NCBI GenBank assembly: GCA_902825965.1
Contig: CADEDA010000008.1
Span: 25,164 to 89,163 of the forward strand
DNA: 64,000 bases
Direction: 5' to 3'
From: an uncultured Gemmatimonadota bacterium
GTDB taxonomy: Bacteria > Gemmatimonadota > Gemmatimonadetes > Gemmatimonadales > Gemmatimonadaceae
Part shown: in pieces, positions 48,149 to 56,669 of the stretch
How positions within the stretch are numbered: the stretch's first letter is position 1
Layout: the number at the start of each line of letters is the position of its first letter
Position numbers and translations under genes: made by a program
Notes under the pieces: model-generated
Told to the model about the DNA's origin: nothing
Seen by the model: only the letters and a program-made list of their open reading frames with translations
Databases searched by the model: none

Positions 48149-49129
48149 CTACTGCGCCTTGGCCTTCCGCACCTCGGCCGTCAGCACCGGCAGGATCTCG
48201 AGCACATCGCCCACCACGCCGTAGTCGGCGATCTTGAAGATCGGGGCTTCCTTGTCCTTGTTGATCGCGACGATGGTCTTGCTGGTGCGCATGCCGGCGA
48301 GGTGCTGGATCGCGCCGGAGATGCCGCAGGCCACGTAGAGGTCCGGCGACACCAGACGACCCGTCTGGCCGATCTGGTCCGAATGTGGGCGCCAGCCATC
48401 GTCCGTGACCGCGCGCGTCGCACCGACCGCGGCGTTGCCGAAGGCGGCGGCGAGGTCCTCCACCAGCTTGAAGTTCGCGGCTTCCTTGAGCCCGCGTCCG
48501 CCGGAGATGATCACCGGGGCTTCGCCGAGATCGAGCTTGGCCGCGTTGCCGGCGGCCGTCTCGGTCACCTTCACGCGGCTCGCGGCCGGGTCGGCGGCGG
48601 CCGTGGCCTGCTCCACCGTGCCCGCCTTCGCCACCTCCTTGGGGAGGAAGGCGCCGGGGCGCACGCTCAGCACCGCGGGGGTGGCCGTGAGCGTGAGCGT
48701 CTGCAGGATCTTGCCCGTGTAACCGGGGTGCGTGACGGTGACGGACGACGCCGAGACCGTCATGGCCGTGGCATCGGACGCGACCGGCACCTTGAGCTTG
48801 GCGGCGACCCGCGGCGCGATGTCCTTGCCGGTGGCGCTGGCGGCACAGACGAAGGCGCCGAACGCCGACATCCGCGCGGCGATGGTCGCCGCGGCGGCTT
48901 CGGGGTTGTTCTGCGCGAATGCGGCGTGTTCCACCACGATCACGGCGTCGGCGCCGTGGGCGCCCAGCCGGGCGGCGTGTGCAGCGATGCCGCTCGCGCC
49001 GAAGAGGATGGCGTGCACCGCGCCACCGCGGGCGTCGGCGATGACGCGGGCGGCCGCGACGGCTTCGAGTCCGGCGCGGCGGAGGTCACCACCGCGCGAC
49101 TCGGCGAATGCGAGGACGTTGTTGGACAT
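48149..49129 (-). CDS. etfA: Electron transfer flavoprotein, alpha subunit
   Basis: 326 aa. Carries electrons from acyl-CoA dehydrogenases. The C-terminal FAD-binding domain is clear: [59 protein letters not shown] and [25 protein letters not shown] overlaps the etfB stop by one base. A strong hairpin ends the transcript. Confidence 0.96.
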   Translation of the reverse strand: MSNNVLAFAESRGGDLRRAGLEAVAAARVIADARGGAVHAILFGASGIAAHAARLGAHGADAVIVVEHAAFAQNNPEAAAATIAARMSAFGAFVCAASATGKDIAPRVAAKLKVPVASDATAMTVSASSVTVTHPGYTGKILQTLTLTATPAVLSVRPGAFLPKEVAKAGTVEQATAAADPAASRVKVTETAAGNAAKLDLGEAPVIISGGRGLKEAANFKLVEDLAAAFGNAAVGATRAVTDDGWRPHSDQIGQTGRLVSPDLYVACGISGAIQHLAGMRTSKTIVAINKDKEAPIFKIADYGVVGDVLEILPVLTAEVRKAKAQ

Positions 49130-49881
49130 CAGAGGACCTTCGCTTCTTCCTTGAGGAGTCGGACGAGCTCCGGCACGACGGCCGAGCCCTCGCCGATGAT
49201 GCGGCCTGCGGCGCGCTCGGGCGGGAGCGCGAGGGCGTCGAGCGTGAGCCGCGACGCCGGCAGCTGTGCGGGCTTGCTGTCGAGCGGCTTCTTCTTGGCC
49301 GCCATGATGCCCTTGAGCGAGGGGTAGCGCGGGCGGGCGATGCCTTCGTCGATGGTGACCACGGCCGGCAGCGCGCACTCGACGAGTTCGTAGGCGCCCT
49401 CGAGTTCGCGGCGCATCTTCGCGGTGCGGCCGTCGAACTCGAGCTTGCTGATGGCGTTCACCACCGGCAGGCCCAGCAGTTCCGCCGTCATCGCGCCGGT
49501 CGCGCCATGTGCGGTGTCGATCGACATGCGGCCGAACATGATGAGGTCGTAGCCGCCGTCCTTGAGCTCGGCGGCGAGCGCCGACGCGATCGCGAACGAA
49601 TCCGCGGGGACGGCGTCGGCCTTGAGCTGCACGGCACGGTCGGCGCCCATCGACATCGCCTTGCGCAGGATCTCCTGCACCACGTCGGGGCCGAGCGAGA
49701 TCACCACGACCTCGCCGGCGTTGAGCTTCTCCTTGATCTGGAGTGCGGCCTCGACGGCGTAGCCGTCGAAATCGGAGATATCGAACTTCAGCCCCGTCTC
49801 GTCGACGGCCTTGCCGGAGGGGGCGATCTTGAAGCGGACGTCCATGTCGGGGACGCGCTTGAGGCAGACAGCGATCTTCAC
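49129..49881 (-). CDS. etfB: Electron transfer flavoprotein, beta subunit
   Basis: 250 aa starting at GTG 49881 (VKIAVCLKRVPD). Family stretches: DISDFDGYAVEAALQIKEK, GEVVVISLGPD, MSMGADRAVQL, DLIMFGRMSIDTAHGATGAMTAELLGLPV and RYPSLKGIMAAKKKPL. It forms the ETF heterodimer with EtfA, whose gene follows with a one-base overlap. TAGCTT at 49910-49915 (minus) is a possible -10. Confidence 0.96.
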   Translation of the reverse strand: MKIAVCLKRVPDMDVRFKIAPSGKAVDETGLKFDISDFDGYAVEAALQIKEKLNAGEVVVISLGPDVVQEILRKAMSMGADRAVQLKADAVPADSFAIASALAAELKDGGYDLIMFGRMSIDTAHGATGAMTAELLGLPVVNAISKLEFDGRTAKMRRELEGAYELVECALPAVVTIDEGIARPRYPSLKGIMAAKKKPLDSKPAQLPASRLTLDALALPPERAAGRIIGEGSAVVPELVRLLKEEAKVL

Positions 49882-49951
49882 AACTCAGGTCCGGTGCTGG
49901 GGTGCGTCAAAGCTAAGGACCTGCGGGAGCGGATGGGAGATGCGCGGCCGC

Positions 49952-51262
49952 TCACATCAGCGGCGCCAGCTCCGCCGACGTGAACGCGCTCCGGTAGCGA
50001 CGCAGCACCAGCAACGAGCCCACGGCGAACACCACCGCCGACCAGGCGACGGCTGCCGGACCGGGTCCGAACCAGCCGAGCACCGCGGCCGCGACGGCCA
50101 GCGTCCCCAGCCGTGCGGACTCCAGCGGCAACGCCCACCGTGCGCGCTCGAACACACCGCCCACGCCGGCCAGTGCCAGCGCCACGAAGAACGCCGCGGC
50201 CGCGCTCTGGCCGAGCGGCAGGGCGTCGGCCCGCTGCAGGAGTAGGAACGCCGCCACCAGCGCGACCACGAACTGGGCGAACGCATAGCCCGCCAGGGGC
50301 GCCGGCACCGGCGGATCGAACTTCTCGAAGGTCCGCGCGTCCACATCCCGAGGCCGCTCGCTCTCGCCCAGCTCGGCCGGGCGCCAGCCCGGACGCCCGA
50401 ACACGATGCGCAGCCGGTCGCGCCAGCGCGCCGCGCGCCACGCGTCGCGGGCGATCTGCACGAACACGTGGACGTTCGCCCAGAGCGGGTTCCAGCTGCG
50501 GAGCGGCTTGGTGATGCCGTACACCGGCTCGTCCTCCTCCTGCACGAACGTGCCGAACATCCGGTCGAACACGATGAACACGCCGGCGTAGTTCCGGTCC
50601 TGGTACTTGGGGTTCACGCCGTGGTGCACCCGATGGTGCGAGGGCGTGTTCATCACCCATTCGGTGAGGCGCCCCATGGTGCCCACGGCCCGCGTGTGGA
50701 TCCAGAACTGGTAGACGAGGTTGATCGCATTGCAGGCAACGAACATCCGCCACGGCACGCCGAGCAGCGCCAGCGGCACGTAGAACACCCAGCTCATGAG
50801 CCCGTGCAGGGCGCTCTGTCGCAGCGCGACCGGCAGGTTGTACTCCTCGCTGGAGTGATGGACCACGTGGCCGGCCCAGAGGATGTTGATCTCGTGGGCG
50901 TAGCGATGGGACCAGTAGTAGCACAGGTCCACGAGGACGAACACCAGGCTCCAGCTCGCGAGTGCGGCACCGTCCACCGCGAAGCCCGGGAACCCGGCGG
51001 CGGGCAGCACGGGCGCGCGCTCCGGCCACGCCGGCAGCGCGGGCACGAAGCGCTGCAGCGCCCAGTGCTCCGCGACCCAGATGAAGATCCCGATGGTGAA
51101 CAGCTTGGTGAAGATCCCCGCCAGCTGGCTCAGGATGCCGCAGCTGAGGTCGGAGAGGGAGTCATTGAGGCGCAGCACCCGCGCGCCCGTGCGCCAGCTC
51201 CAGAGGAGCTCGAGCCCGATGAGCAGGAAGAACAGCGGGATGGAGGCTTGGATGATGCCCAT
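49952..51262 (-). CDS. Sterol desaturase/fatty acid hydroxylase-family membrane protein
   Basis: 436 aa. The di-iron His boxes are complete: HRYAH, HVVHHSSEEYN and HHRVHHG, within five or so membrane helices, as in TMEM195/alkylglycerol monooxygenase-like and sterol desaturase proteins. The C-terminal third is an extra hydrophobic region. It could hydroxylate or cleave lipid chains. It is transcribed divergently from an SDR gene; the two start codons are 24 bases apart. Confidence 0.87.
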   Translation of the reverse strand: MGIIQASIPLFFLLIGLELLWSWRTGARVLRLNDSLSDLSCGILSQLAGIFTKLFTIGIFIWVAEHWALQRFVPALPAWPERAPVLPAAGFPGFAVDGAALASWSLVFVLVDLCYYWSHRYAHEINILWAGHVVHHSSEEYNLPVALRQSALHGLMSWVFYVPLALLGVPWRMFVACNAINLVYQFWIHTRAVGTMGRLTEWVMNTPSHHRVHHGVNPKYQDRNYAGVFIVFDRMFGTFVQEEDEPVYGITKPLRSWNPLWANVHVFVQIARDAWRAARWRDRLRIVFGRPGWRPAELGESERPRDVDARTFEKFDPPVPAPLAGYAFAQFVVALVAAFLLLQRADALPLGQSAAAAFFVALALAGVGGVFERARWALPLESARLGTLAVAAAVLGWFGPGPAAVAWSAVVFAVGSLLVLRRYRSAFTSAELAPLM

Positions 51263-51271
51263 GCGGGGAGA

Positions 51272-51300
51272 ATTGTAGATTCCGCCATGCCCGAGACCAA
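51272..51300. promoter_or_regulatory. Overlapping divergent promoters
   Basis: For the minus-strand desaturase gene: -35 TTGGTC (51295-51300), 17-bp spacer, -10 TACAAT (51272-51277). For the plus-strand SDR gene: -10 TAGATT (51276-51281), 5 bases before the ATG. The two -10 boxes share two bases and the minus-strand -35 lies inside the SDR coding region, so the two polymerases could not bind at once. Confidence 0.55.
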
Positions 51301-52093
51301 CTCCGAGTTCTCCCGCCCCCTCGCCGTCGTCACCGGTGCCTCCGCCGGGCTCGGCAAGGAGTTCGCGCGACAACTGGCCGAACGCGGCTTCGACCTGCTC
51401 CTCGTCGCCCGCGACGCCGAGCGCCTCAAGTCACTCAGCGACGAACTGGCCCTGCAGTACGGCGTGAAGGCCGAGGCCTGGCCGGCGGACCTCTCGCGCG
51501 ACGACGGCATGCGCACACTGGCGGAGTACCTGGCGCGCAACGAGCGCGTGATGGTGCTCGTGAACAACGCCGGGTTCGGCACCAAGGGCGAGCTCGCGAC
51601 GCGGCCCGTGGGGGAGCAGGCGACCATGCTCGAGTTGCACGTGATGGCTCCCATGCTGCTCACGCGCGCCGTGCTGCCGGGCATGATCGAACGCCGCGAG
51701 GGCCGGATCATCACCGTGGCGAGTGTGGCCTCGTTCACCGCGAGCCAGGGCAACGTCAACTACTGCGCCACCAAGGCCTACCAGCGCGTGATGTGCGAGG
51801 GGCTGGCGATGGAGCTGCAGGGCACGGGCGTGCGCGTGCAGGCACTCTGCCCGGGGTTCACGCACACGGAGTTCCACGACCGCATGCAGATCGACAAGTC
51901 GAAGGGCATCCCGTCCTGGGCCTGGCTCACGGCGGAGCGGGTGGTGCGTGAATCGCTCACCGCGGCGTTCGGCGACGGCCCCGTGGTGGTGATCCCCGGC
52001 AAGCGCTACAAGGCGGTGGTCGCGGTGCTCAAGCACATGCCCGCGTTCATCCGGAGCGGCCTGCAGATGCGCTACAGCAAGGCACGGGTGTGA
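51287..52093 (+). CDS. Short-chain dehydrogenase/reductase
   Basis: 268 aa. Classic SDR motifs: cofactor loop TGASAGLGKEFA, NNAG in VNNAGFG, catalytic Ser in VASVASF and YxxxK in YCATKAYQ. An Arg after the first loop (ARDAERL) favours NADPH. The C-terminal tail (VVVIPGKRYKAVV...) is typical of the DltE/HSD17B-like group. It faces the desaturase-like gene across a 24-bp gap, so the pair might act on the same lipid. No gene symbol is warranted. Confidence 0.88.
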   Translation: MPETNSEFSRPLAVVTGASAGLGKEFARQLAERGFDLLLVARDAERLKSLSDELALQYGVKAEAWPADLSRDDGMRTLAEYLARNERVMVLVNNAGFGTKGELATRPVGEQATMLELHVMAPMLLTRAVLPGMIERREGRIITVASVASFTASQGNVNYCATKAYQRVMCEGLAMELQGTGVRVQALCPGFTHTEFHDRMQIDKSKGIPSWAWLTAERVVRESLTAAFGDGPVVVIPGKRYKAVVAVLKHMPAFIRSGLQMRYSKARV

Positions 52094-52175
52094 CCGACGA
52101 CGCCCGCCAACGAGGGAATCCCCCTTCCAACCCCCGCTGACGGACGCCGCCGGCTTCACACCTCGCGCCCGCGCC

Positions 52176-53276
52176 TCACCGGAACGCCGTACACACCACC
52201 TCGCCCTCCGACCAGCCGGCGGGTGGCGCCATACCCACGATCATCCCGCAGGTCGTGCCGCTGGCGCGGTGCCAGCCCAGTCCGCGCCAGCCGCGCTTGT
52301 TCGCCTCGAGCACCTTCACGCGGATGCCGCTCGGCATGTCGAGCGTGAGCGAGTCCACACTCGACGCATAGCCCTGCGCGGTCATCCAGTACATCTCCTG
52401 CGCCATGACCGTCTTGCGCAGCACCGCCGCCAGCGAATCGCGCAGCGCCGCATCCGCGGCGGGCGTCGCCACGGGTTCGCGCGCGGGGGGCGGGTGCGGT
52501 CCCCGGCGCAGCCCGAGTACCACCACCCGCTCGAAGCCCAGCGTGTCATGCTCCACGGCGACGATCCCCTCCGCCGCGAAATGCAGCGCGCTGAAGCCGA
52601 CCGGCAGCGCAACAGCTCCCACCGGCGCGCCGACGCCTGCGTAGGCGAGCCATCGGTGCGGCTGCGTGGCCTCACGCACCCAGAGCAGCCCAGTGACGTC
52701 GAGCTGCGCCACCTGCGGCGCGTCGGACGCGGCGCCGAGCGAATCGAGCTGCGCGAGCACCCAGGCGCTCGGCGCGGGCAAGGCGCTGTGCACTTCGATC
52801 CCGGCACGCATCCAGACGGGCAGCGGGAGCGCCGCGGCGAGTTGGCGTCCCGAACCCGCGGTGGCGAGGAACGTCCAGCGCGACTGGCCGGCGTCCCACA
52901 CGGCCACGGAGTCTCCCGGCGCGTCCATCAAGGACATCGCCCCCGTGAACTCATCGGGCCCCTTTCCGCGACGGCCGACACGATTTAGCAGCGCACCATC
53001 GGCGCCGAAGAACTTGACGGAGAACGCCCCCGCGTCCGCCACCGCCAGCACGCCCGAGGGCAGCAATCGGGCGTCCGAGATCCGTCCGAAGACGGCCGAG
53101 TCCCCGTCCTCGCGGTCGCCGACGACGAGTCGCGGAGTCGCGTCCACGACCCATTCCGCCGTCGCCGTCGTAGCCGATGCGGCCGCGCCTTGCCGGGTGC
53201 CGTCCTGGGCCCCATCCCCGCAGGCCGACTCCAAGAGCGCGATGAGGATCAGCGGCGCACAGCGCAGGCAAGGCAT
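52176..53276 (-). CDS. Exported beta-propeller protein with a pilin-like C-terminal domain
   Basis: 366 aa. The N-terminus ends LLESACGDG, a probable lipoprotein signal. Residues about 45-250 contain repeated propeller strands (FGRISDARLLPSGVLAVADAGAFSVKFFGADG; GRRGKGPDEF) as in 6-bladed propeller proteins. Residues about 275-366 resemble the globular part of type IV pilin-like proteins: VMAQEMYWMTAQGYASSVDSL, GIRVKVLEA, ASGTTCGMIVGMAPP, EVVCT, with a conserved Cys pair. The fusion is unusual. The promoter region is at 53324-53352. Confidence 0.65.
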   Translation of the reverse strand: MPCLRCAPLILIALLESACGDGAQDGTRQGAAASATTATAEWVVDATPRLVVGDREDGDSAVFGRISDARLLPSGVLAVADAGAFSVKFFGADGALLNRVGRRGKGPDEFTGAMSLMDAPGDSVAVWDAGQSRWTFLATAGSGRQLAAALPLPVWMRAGIEVHSALPAPSAWVLAQLDSLGAASDAPQVAQLDVTGLLWVREATQPHRWLAYAGVGAPVGAVALPVGFSALHFAAEGIVAVEHDTLGFERVVVLGLRRGPHPPPAREPVATPAADAALRDSLAAVLRKTVMAQEMYWMTAQGYASSVDSLTLDMPSGIRVKVLEANKRGWRGLGWHRASGTTCGMIVGMAPPAGWSEGEVVCTAFR

Positions 53277-53310
53277 GGGAAACCGGGCTCGACCGTCAGT
53301 GAGTAGTGTA

Positions 53311-53352
53311 GTAGTGTTCTAATACACTAGACCATCTACCGCTATCCGTCAA
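53311..53352 (-). promoter_or_regulatory. Promoter with inverted repeat upstream of the propeller gene
   Basis: On the minus strand TTGACG (53347-53352), a 17-bp spacer and TAGTGT (53324-53329) form a promoter-like pair. TAGTGT (53312-53317) and ACACTA (53324-53329) on the plus strand make an inverted repeat with a 6-base spacer that overlaps the -10, a likely operator site. Confidence 0.5.
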
Positions 53353-53383
53353 GCCCACCGCCGGACTTCTGGCAGAAATGCGA

Positions 53384-53407
53384 AGGGGGACCGACCGCGG
53401 TCCCCCT
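53384..53407 (-). terminator. Hairpin after the acyl-CoA dehydrogenase gene
   Basis: AGGGGGACCG (53384-53393) and CGGTCCCCCT (53398-53407) form a perfect 10-bp stem with a 4-base loop, 34 bases after the stop on the minus strand, followed by TCGCATTTCT. Confidence 0.7.
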
Positions 53408-53437
53408 CCCTCACGCCTCACACCTCCCACCTCCCAC
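53406..53437. repeat. Second heptad-repeat copy, four units plus GGAG on the minus strand
   Basis: On the minus strand the units are GTGGGAG, GTGGGAG, GTGTGAG and GCGTGAG, followed by GGAG, the same design as at 805-836 with the unit order changed. It lies between the acyl-CoA dehydrogenase stop and the terminator hairpin. Confidence 0.7.
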
Positions 53438-53440
53438 CTA

Positions 53441-54670
53441 CTATTTGAACGCTCCGATCCCCGACACCGCCTGACCGAGGATCAGCGAGTGCACGTCGTG
53501 TGTGCCCTCGTACGTGTAGACGCTCTCCAGGTTCGCCATGTGCCGCATCGCCCCATACTCGGCGAGGATGCCCACCGCACCCAGCAGGCGGCGCGCCTCG
53601 CGGGCGATGTCCGTGGCGATGTTCACGTTGTTGCGCTTGGCCAATGAGACCTGCTGCGGCGTGAACGTGCCGGCGTCCTTCATGCGGCCCAGGTGCAACG
53701 AGAGCAGCTGCCCCTTCACGATCTCGGTGATCATGTCGGCCAGGCGCTGCTGCTGGATCTGGAAGCCCGCGATGGGCTTGCCGAACATCACGCGGTTCTT
53801 GCCGTAGCTGAGCGCCTCCTCATAACACGCGATGGCGGCGCCGAGGGCGCCCCAGGAGATGCCGTAGCGCGCCTGCGTGAGGCACATGAGCGGGCTCTTG
53901 AGGCCGCCGGACTTGGGCAGGATCGCGTCGGCGGGGAGATGCACGTTGTCGAATACGAGTTCGCTGGTATCGGACGCGCGGAGCGAGAGCTTGCCCTTCT
54001 GGTCCTTCGCCTTGAAGCCCTTGCTGTCGGTGGGCACGAGGAAGCCCTTGATGGACGTGCCCTCCTCGTCACCGTCCTCGGTCTTGGCCCAGACCACAGC
54101 CACGTGCGCGGTGGAGCCGTTGGTGATCCACATCTTGGCGCCGTTCAGGATCCACGTGCCGTCCGCCTGCTTGCGCGCACGCGTGATCATGCCGGCCGGG
54201 TTCGAGCCGTAGTCGGGCTCGGTCAGGCCGAAGCAGCCGATCCTGGTGCCCTTGGCCATCTGCGGGAGCCAGTGCTTCTTCTGCTCCTCGGAGCCGAAGG
54301 CGTAGATGGGGTACATCACCAACGCGCCCTGCACCGACGCGAACGAGCGGATGCCGGAGTCTCCGCGCTCGAGCTCCTGCATGATGAGCCCGTACATGAC
54401 GTTGTTGAGCCCCGCACATCCGTACTCCTCGGGGAGGTTCGCGCCGAAGTAGCCGTTCTCGCCCATCTCGGCGATGAGCTCCTTAGGGAAGCGGCCGTCG
54501 ACGTAGGCCTGCCCGATGATCGGCAGCACCTTCTCGTCCACGAACGCACGCACGGAATCGCGGACCGCGCGCTCTTCTTCGGTGAGCGCGGCGTCGATGT
54601 TGAACAGGTCGCCCTCGGACGCGCGGAGCGTCGGGGAGGCGAGGTAGGTCTCGGTGTCGGTGGTGGCCAT
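53441..54670 (-). CDS. Glutaryl-CoA dehydrogenase-like acyl-CoA dehydrogenase
   Basis: 409 aa. FAD-dependent. The sequences SGIRSFASVQGALVMYPIYAFGSEEQKKHWLP, CFGLTEPDYGSNPAGM and the C-terminal TYEGTHDVHSLILG (catalytic Glu388) match glutaryl-CoA dehydrogenase more closely than short-chain enzymes, including the Arg before the SVQ segment. It would oxidise (and perhaps decarboxylate) glutaryl-CoA from lysine or tryptophan breakdown and hand electrons to ETF. A TAGATT hexamer (minus, 54695-54700) lies 24 bases upstream of the ATG. Confidence 0.88.
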   Translation of the reverse strand: MATTDTETYLASPTLRASEGDLFNIDAALTEEERAVRDSVRAFVDEKVLPIIGQAYVDGRFPKELIAEMGENGYFGANLPEEYGCAGLNNVMYGLIMQELERGDSGIRSFASVQGALVMYPIYAFGSEEQKKHWLPQMAKGTRIGCFGLTEPDYGSNPAGMITRARKQADGTWILNGAKMWITNGSTAHVAVVWAKTEDGDEEGTSIKGFLVPTDSKGFKAKDQKGKLSLRASDTSELVFDNVHLPADAILPKSGGLKSPLMCLTQARYGISWGALGAAIACYEEALSYGKNRVMFGKPIAGFQIQQQRLADMITEIVKGQLLSLHLGRMKDAGTFTPQQVSLAKRNNVNIATDIAREARRLLGAVGILAEYGAMRHMANLESVYTYEGTHDVHSLILGQAVSGIGAFK

Positions 54671-54697
54671 ACGCAGGGGAAGAGGGACCCCAGCAAT

Positions 54698-55897
54698 CTA
54701 ACGCGGCGGGGTCCCCGGAGGACGGCGGCGGATCTCTCGACGCGCGATGGAATCGGCCGAGGCGTCGAACAGCAGCGTGGTCTCATCCTGCTGGACCCGG
54801 TACACGACCTGGCTCCGCGCCCAGAGGGCCTGGCTCCATCGCAGCGGGTACGGGAAGGCGGGTGGACGGCCGCGGTTCTGGAACACGCTGCCGTCCTGCA
54901 GGCGGGTGGTGCGGCGCGGGGGATCGCGGGTGAGCACCGACCGCGACATGCGGGTGGACCACTCGCTGAGGATCCAGTGCCCGCTCGGGAGCTGCGCGAA
55001 CAGCACGTAGCCGCCCGTGCCCGGCGTGCGGTGCGTGGGCGGCGTGTTCACGTAGTCGAAGTCGATCTGCCGCAGCAGATACGACTCCGCGTCGAGCCAG
55101 AAGGTGCCGGCGATGTCCGTGACGCGCGGCGTGCGCATGGGTTCGAAGCGCACGCCCACGAGCCCGCGCGGCGTCGAGTCCTCGGCCACCACGCGGAAGC
55201 AATAGTTCTGCACGAAGTACTCGTCGGCGAGCACCGTCGCGTTGGGCGCGTAATAGGCGGTGGTGTCGTTGCTGCGGCGGATGTAGCCGAACTTGGAGAG
55301 CGAGTCGTAGTACGCCGGCGGCAGCGGCGGGATCTGCGGCACCTGGCGGATGCTGGAGTCCTTCACGACGACGTTGCCGGATTCCGAGGCCTCACCCTGG
55401 AACTCGACCGTCCAGATGCTGATCGACGGGTCCTTCTCGGTGAGCTCGATGCTCCGCAGCACGGTCTGCGCGGACTCCCAGAGTTGCCAGGCTGCGGATT
55501 CCGCCCGCGGTCCGCAGATGCGGCTCTCGCGGATCTGCACCTGCGCGATGGTGACCGGTTGCTCGCCGAGCAGGATGCGTAGCGGTCGCGCGATCGCATC
55601 GGCGACGCGGAGCGGCGGCACGACATGCGGCCGGAACCCCGGACGCAGCACCCGCACGAACACCGAGTCGGCATCCGCCGGCAGCCGCAGCCGGAACACA
55701 CCGCGGGCATCGGCCAGGGCGCGCAGGGGTGGGCGCTCCATCGCGCGCGGCCCCGCGCGCACCTCGACGAGCACACCCACCGCCGGCACCGCCGGTTCGC
55801 CCCGCAGCACGGTCCCGCTGAGCACCTGCGCCGCGAGCGGTCCCGAGGCGGCGAGCGCCAGCACCACGAGCGCGCAGGGGAGGATGCATCGGCGCAT
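54698..55897 (-). CDS. Exported carboxypeptidase-regulatory-like domain protein
   Basis: 399 aa from ATG 55897. The signal peptide ends PLAAQVLSG. Residues about 25-95 are a carboxypeptidase-regulatory-like beta-sandwich (GTVLRGEPAVPAVGVLVEVRAG, RGVFRLRLPADADSVFVRVLRPGF). The rest is a beta-rich domain of a kind often found in exported proteins of this lineage (GTFWLDAESYLLRQIDFDY, GHWILSEWSTRM). It follows the SprT gene by 10 bp. Function unknown; it is possibly an outer-membrane or surface protein. Confidence 0.72.
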   Translation of the reverse strand: MRRCILPCALVVLALAASGPLAAQVLSGTVLRGEPAVPAVGVLVEVRAGPRAMERPPLRALADARGVFRLRLPADADSVFVRVLRPGFRPHVVPPLRVADAIARPLRILLGEQPVTIAQVQIRESRICGPRAESAAWQLWESAQTVLRSIELTEKDPSISIWTVEFQGEASESGNVVVKDSSIRQVPQIPPLPPAYYDSLSKFGYIRRSNDTTAYYAPNATVLADEYFVQNYCFRVVAEDSTPRGLVGVRFEPMRTPRVTDIAGTFWLDAESYLLRQIDFDYVNTPPTHRTPGTGGYVLFAQLPSGHWILSEWSTRMSRSVLTRDPPRRTTRLQDGSVFQNRGRPPAFPYPLRWSQALWARSQVVYRVQQDETTLLFDASADSIARREIRRRPPGTPPR

Positions 55898-55907
55898 CAC
55901 CGTCCTC

Positions 55908-56669
55908 CTAACACACCGCCCGCTTCGCACTCGGCACCGCCCCCACCTCCCGACACTTCTTCCGGAACTCCGCACCATGGTCCAGGGCCAGGCCGTTCTC
56001 GTGCTGCCACTGGTGCACCATCTCATGCAGCAGCGTCTCGAGTGCACTGGCGAACCCGTCGCGGCGGAGGTGTCGCGCCGAGATGGCGATCTCCGGACCG
56101 CCGCCATCGACACCCGGCGCATAATGGCCCAAGCGACGCAGCATGCGCCGCGAGACGCGGATGGGCACCGGCTTGAGTGCCGCGGCGAAGCGTTCGCCGT
56201 TGAACCGCGTGTGCCACTCGGCGAGACGCTCGGCGAGCGGCTCGTCGTCGGGGTGGGTCTTCTCGGGAGCGCGTGGCGGCTTGGTGTGGCGGGGCAGCGG
56301 GTATCCCACGATCGCATCGCGCGCGGCCTGGCGCTCCCACTTCCGCCGCGCCATGACGAAGCGCACGATCTGCACGTGCATCTCGGTGGGTGCGTCCACG
56401 AATCCCTCGTGGACGCGGAGCTCGAATCCCTTCACGCTCACCAGGATGCTGCGGTTGCGTGTGAGCACGATGCGCCGGATGTGCTGCAGGCCCAGCGTGA
56501 GGAGCTTGGTGTAGAGCCGGTCGGCGGCGCGTGCCGCATCCGCTTCCTCCTCCGCCTCGGCCTCCGCGTCGGCGTCGGCCTCGAGCACCAGCGGCGTGAA
56601 CGCATCCGGGACCTCGGTGAACCCGAAGCCGAGCTGGAACTCGTCGGAGGCGGCGGCGCGCGGCGTCAT
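55908..56669 (-). CDS. SprT-like zinc metalloprotein
   Basis: 253 aa. HExxH motif in LETLLHEMVHQWQHENG with the third ligand region DHGAEFRKKCREVG, as in SprT/SPRTN-type proteins. An acidic stretch of Glu/Asp/Ala (about 31-47) is notable. A distinctive central region (VRFVMARRKWERQ and ADRLYTKLLTLG) differs from E. coli SprT. ATG overlaps the phosphoesterase stop (ATGA). SPRTN proteins digest DNA-protein crosslinks; that role here is an inference from the family. Confidence 0.82.
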   Translation of the reverse strand: MTPRAAASDEFQLGFGFTEVPDAFTPLVLEADADAEAEAEEEADAARAADRLYTKLLTLGLQHIRRIVLTRNRSILVSVKGFELRVHEGFVDAPTEMHVQIVRFVMARRKWERQAARDAIVGYPLPRHTKPPRAPEKTHPDDEPLAERLAEWHTRFNGERFAAALKPVPIRVSRRMLRRLGHYAPGVDGGGPEIAISARHLRRDGFASALETLLHEMVHQWQHENGLALDHGAEFRKKCREVGAVPSAKRAVC

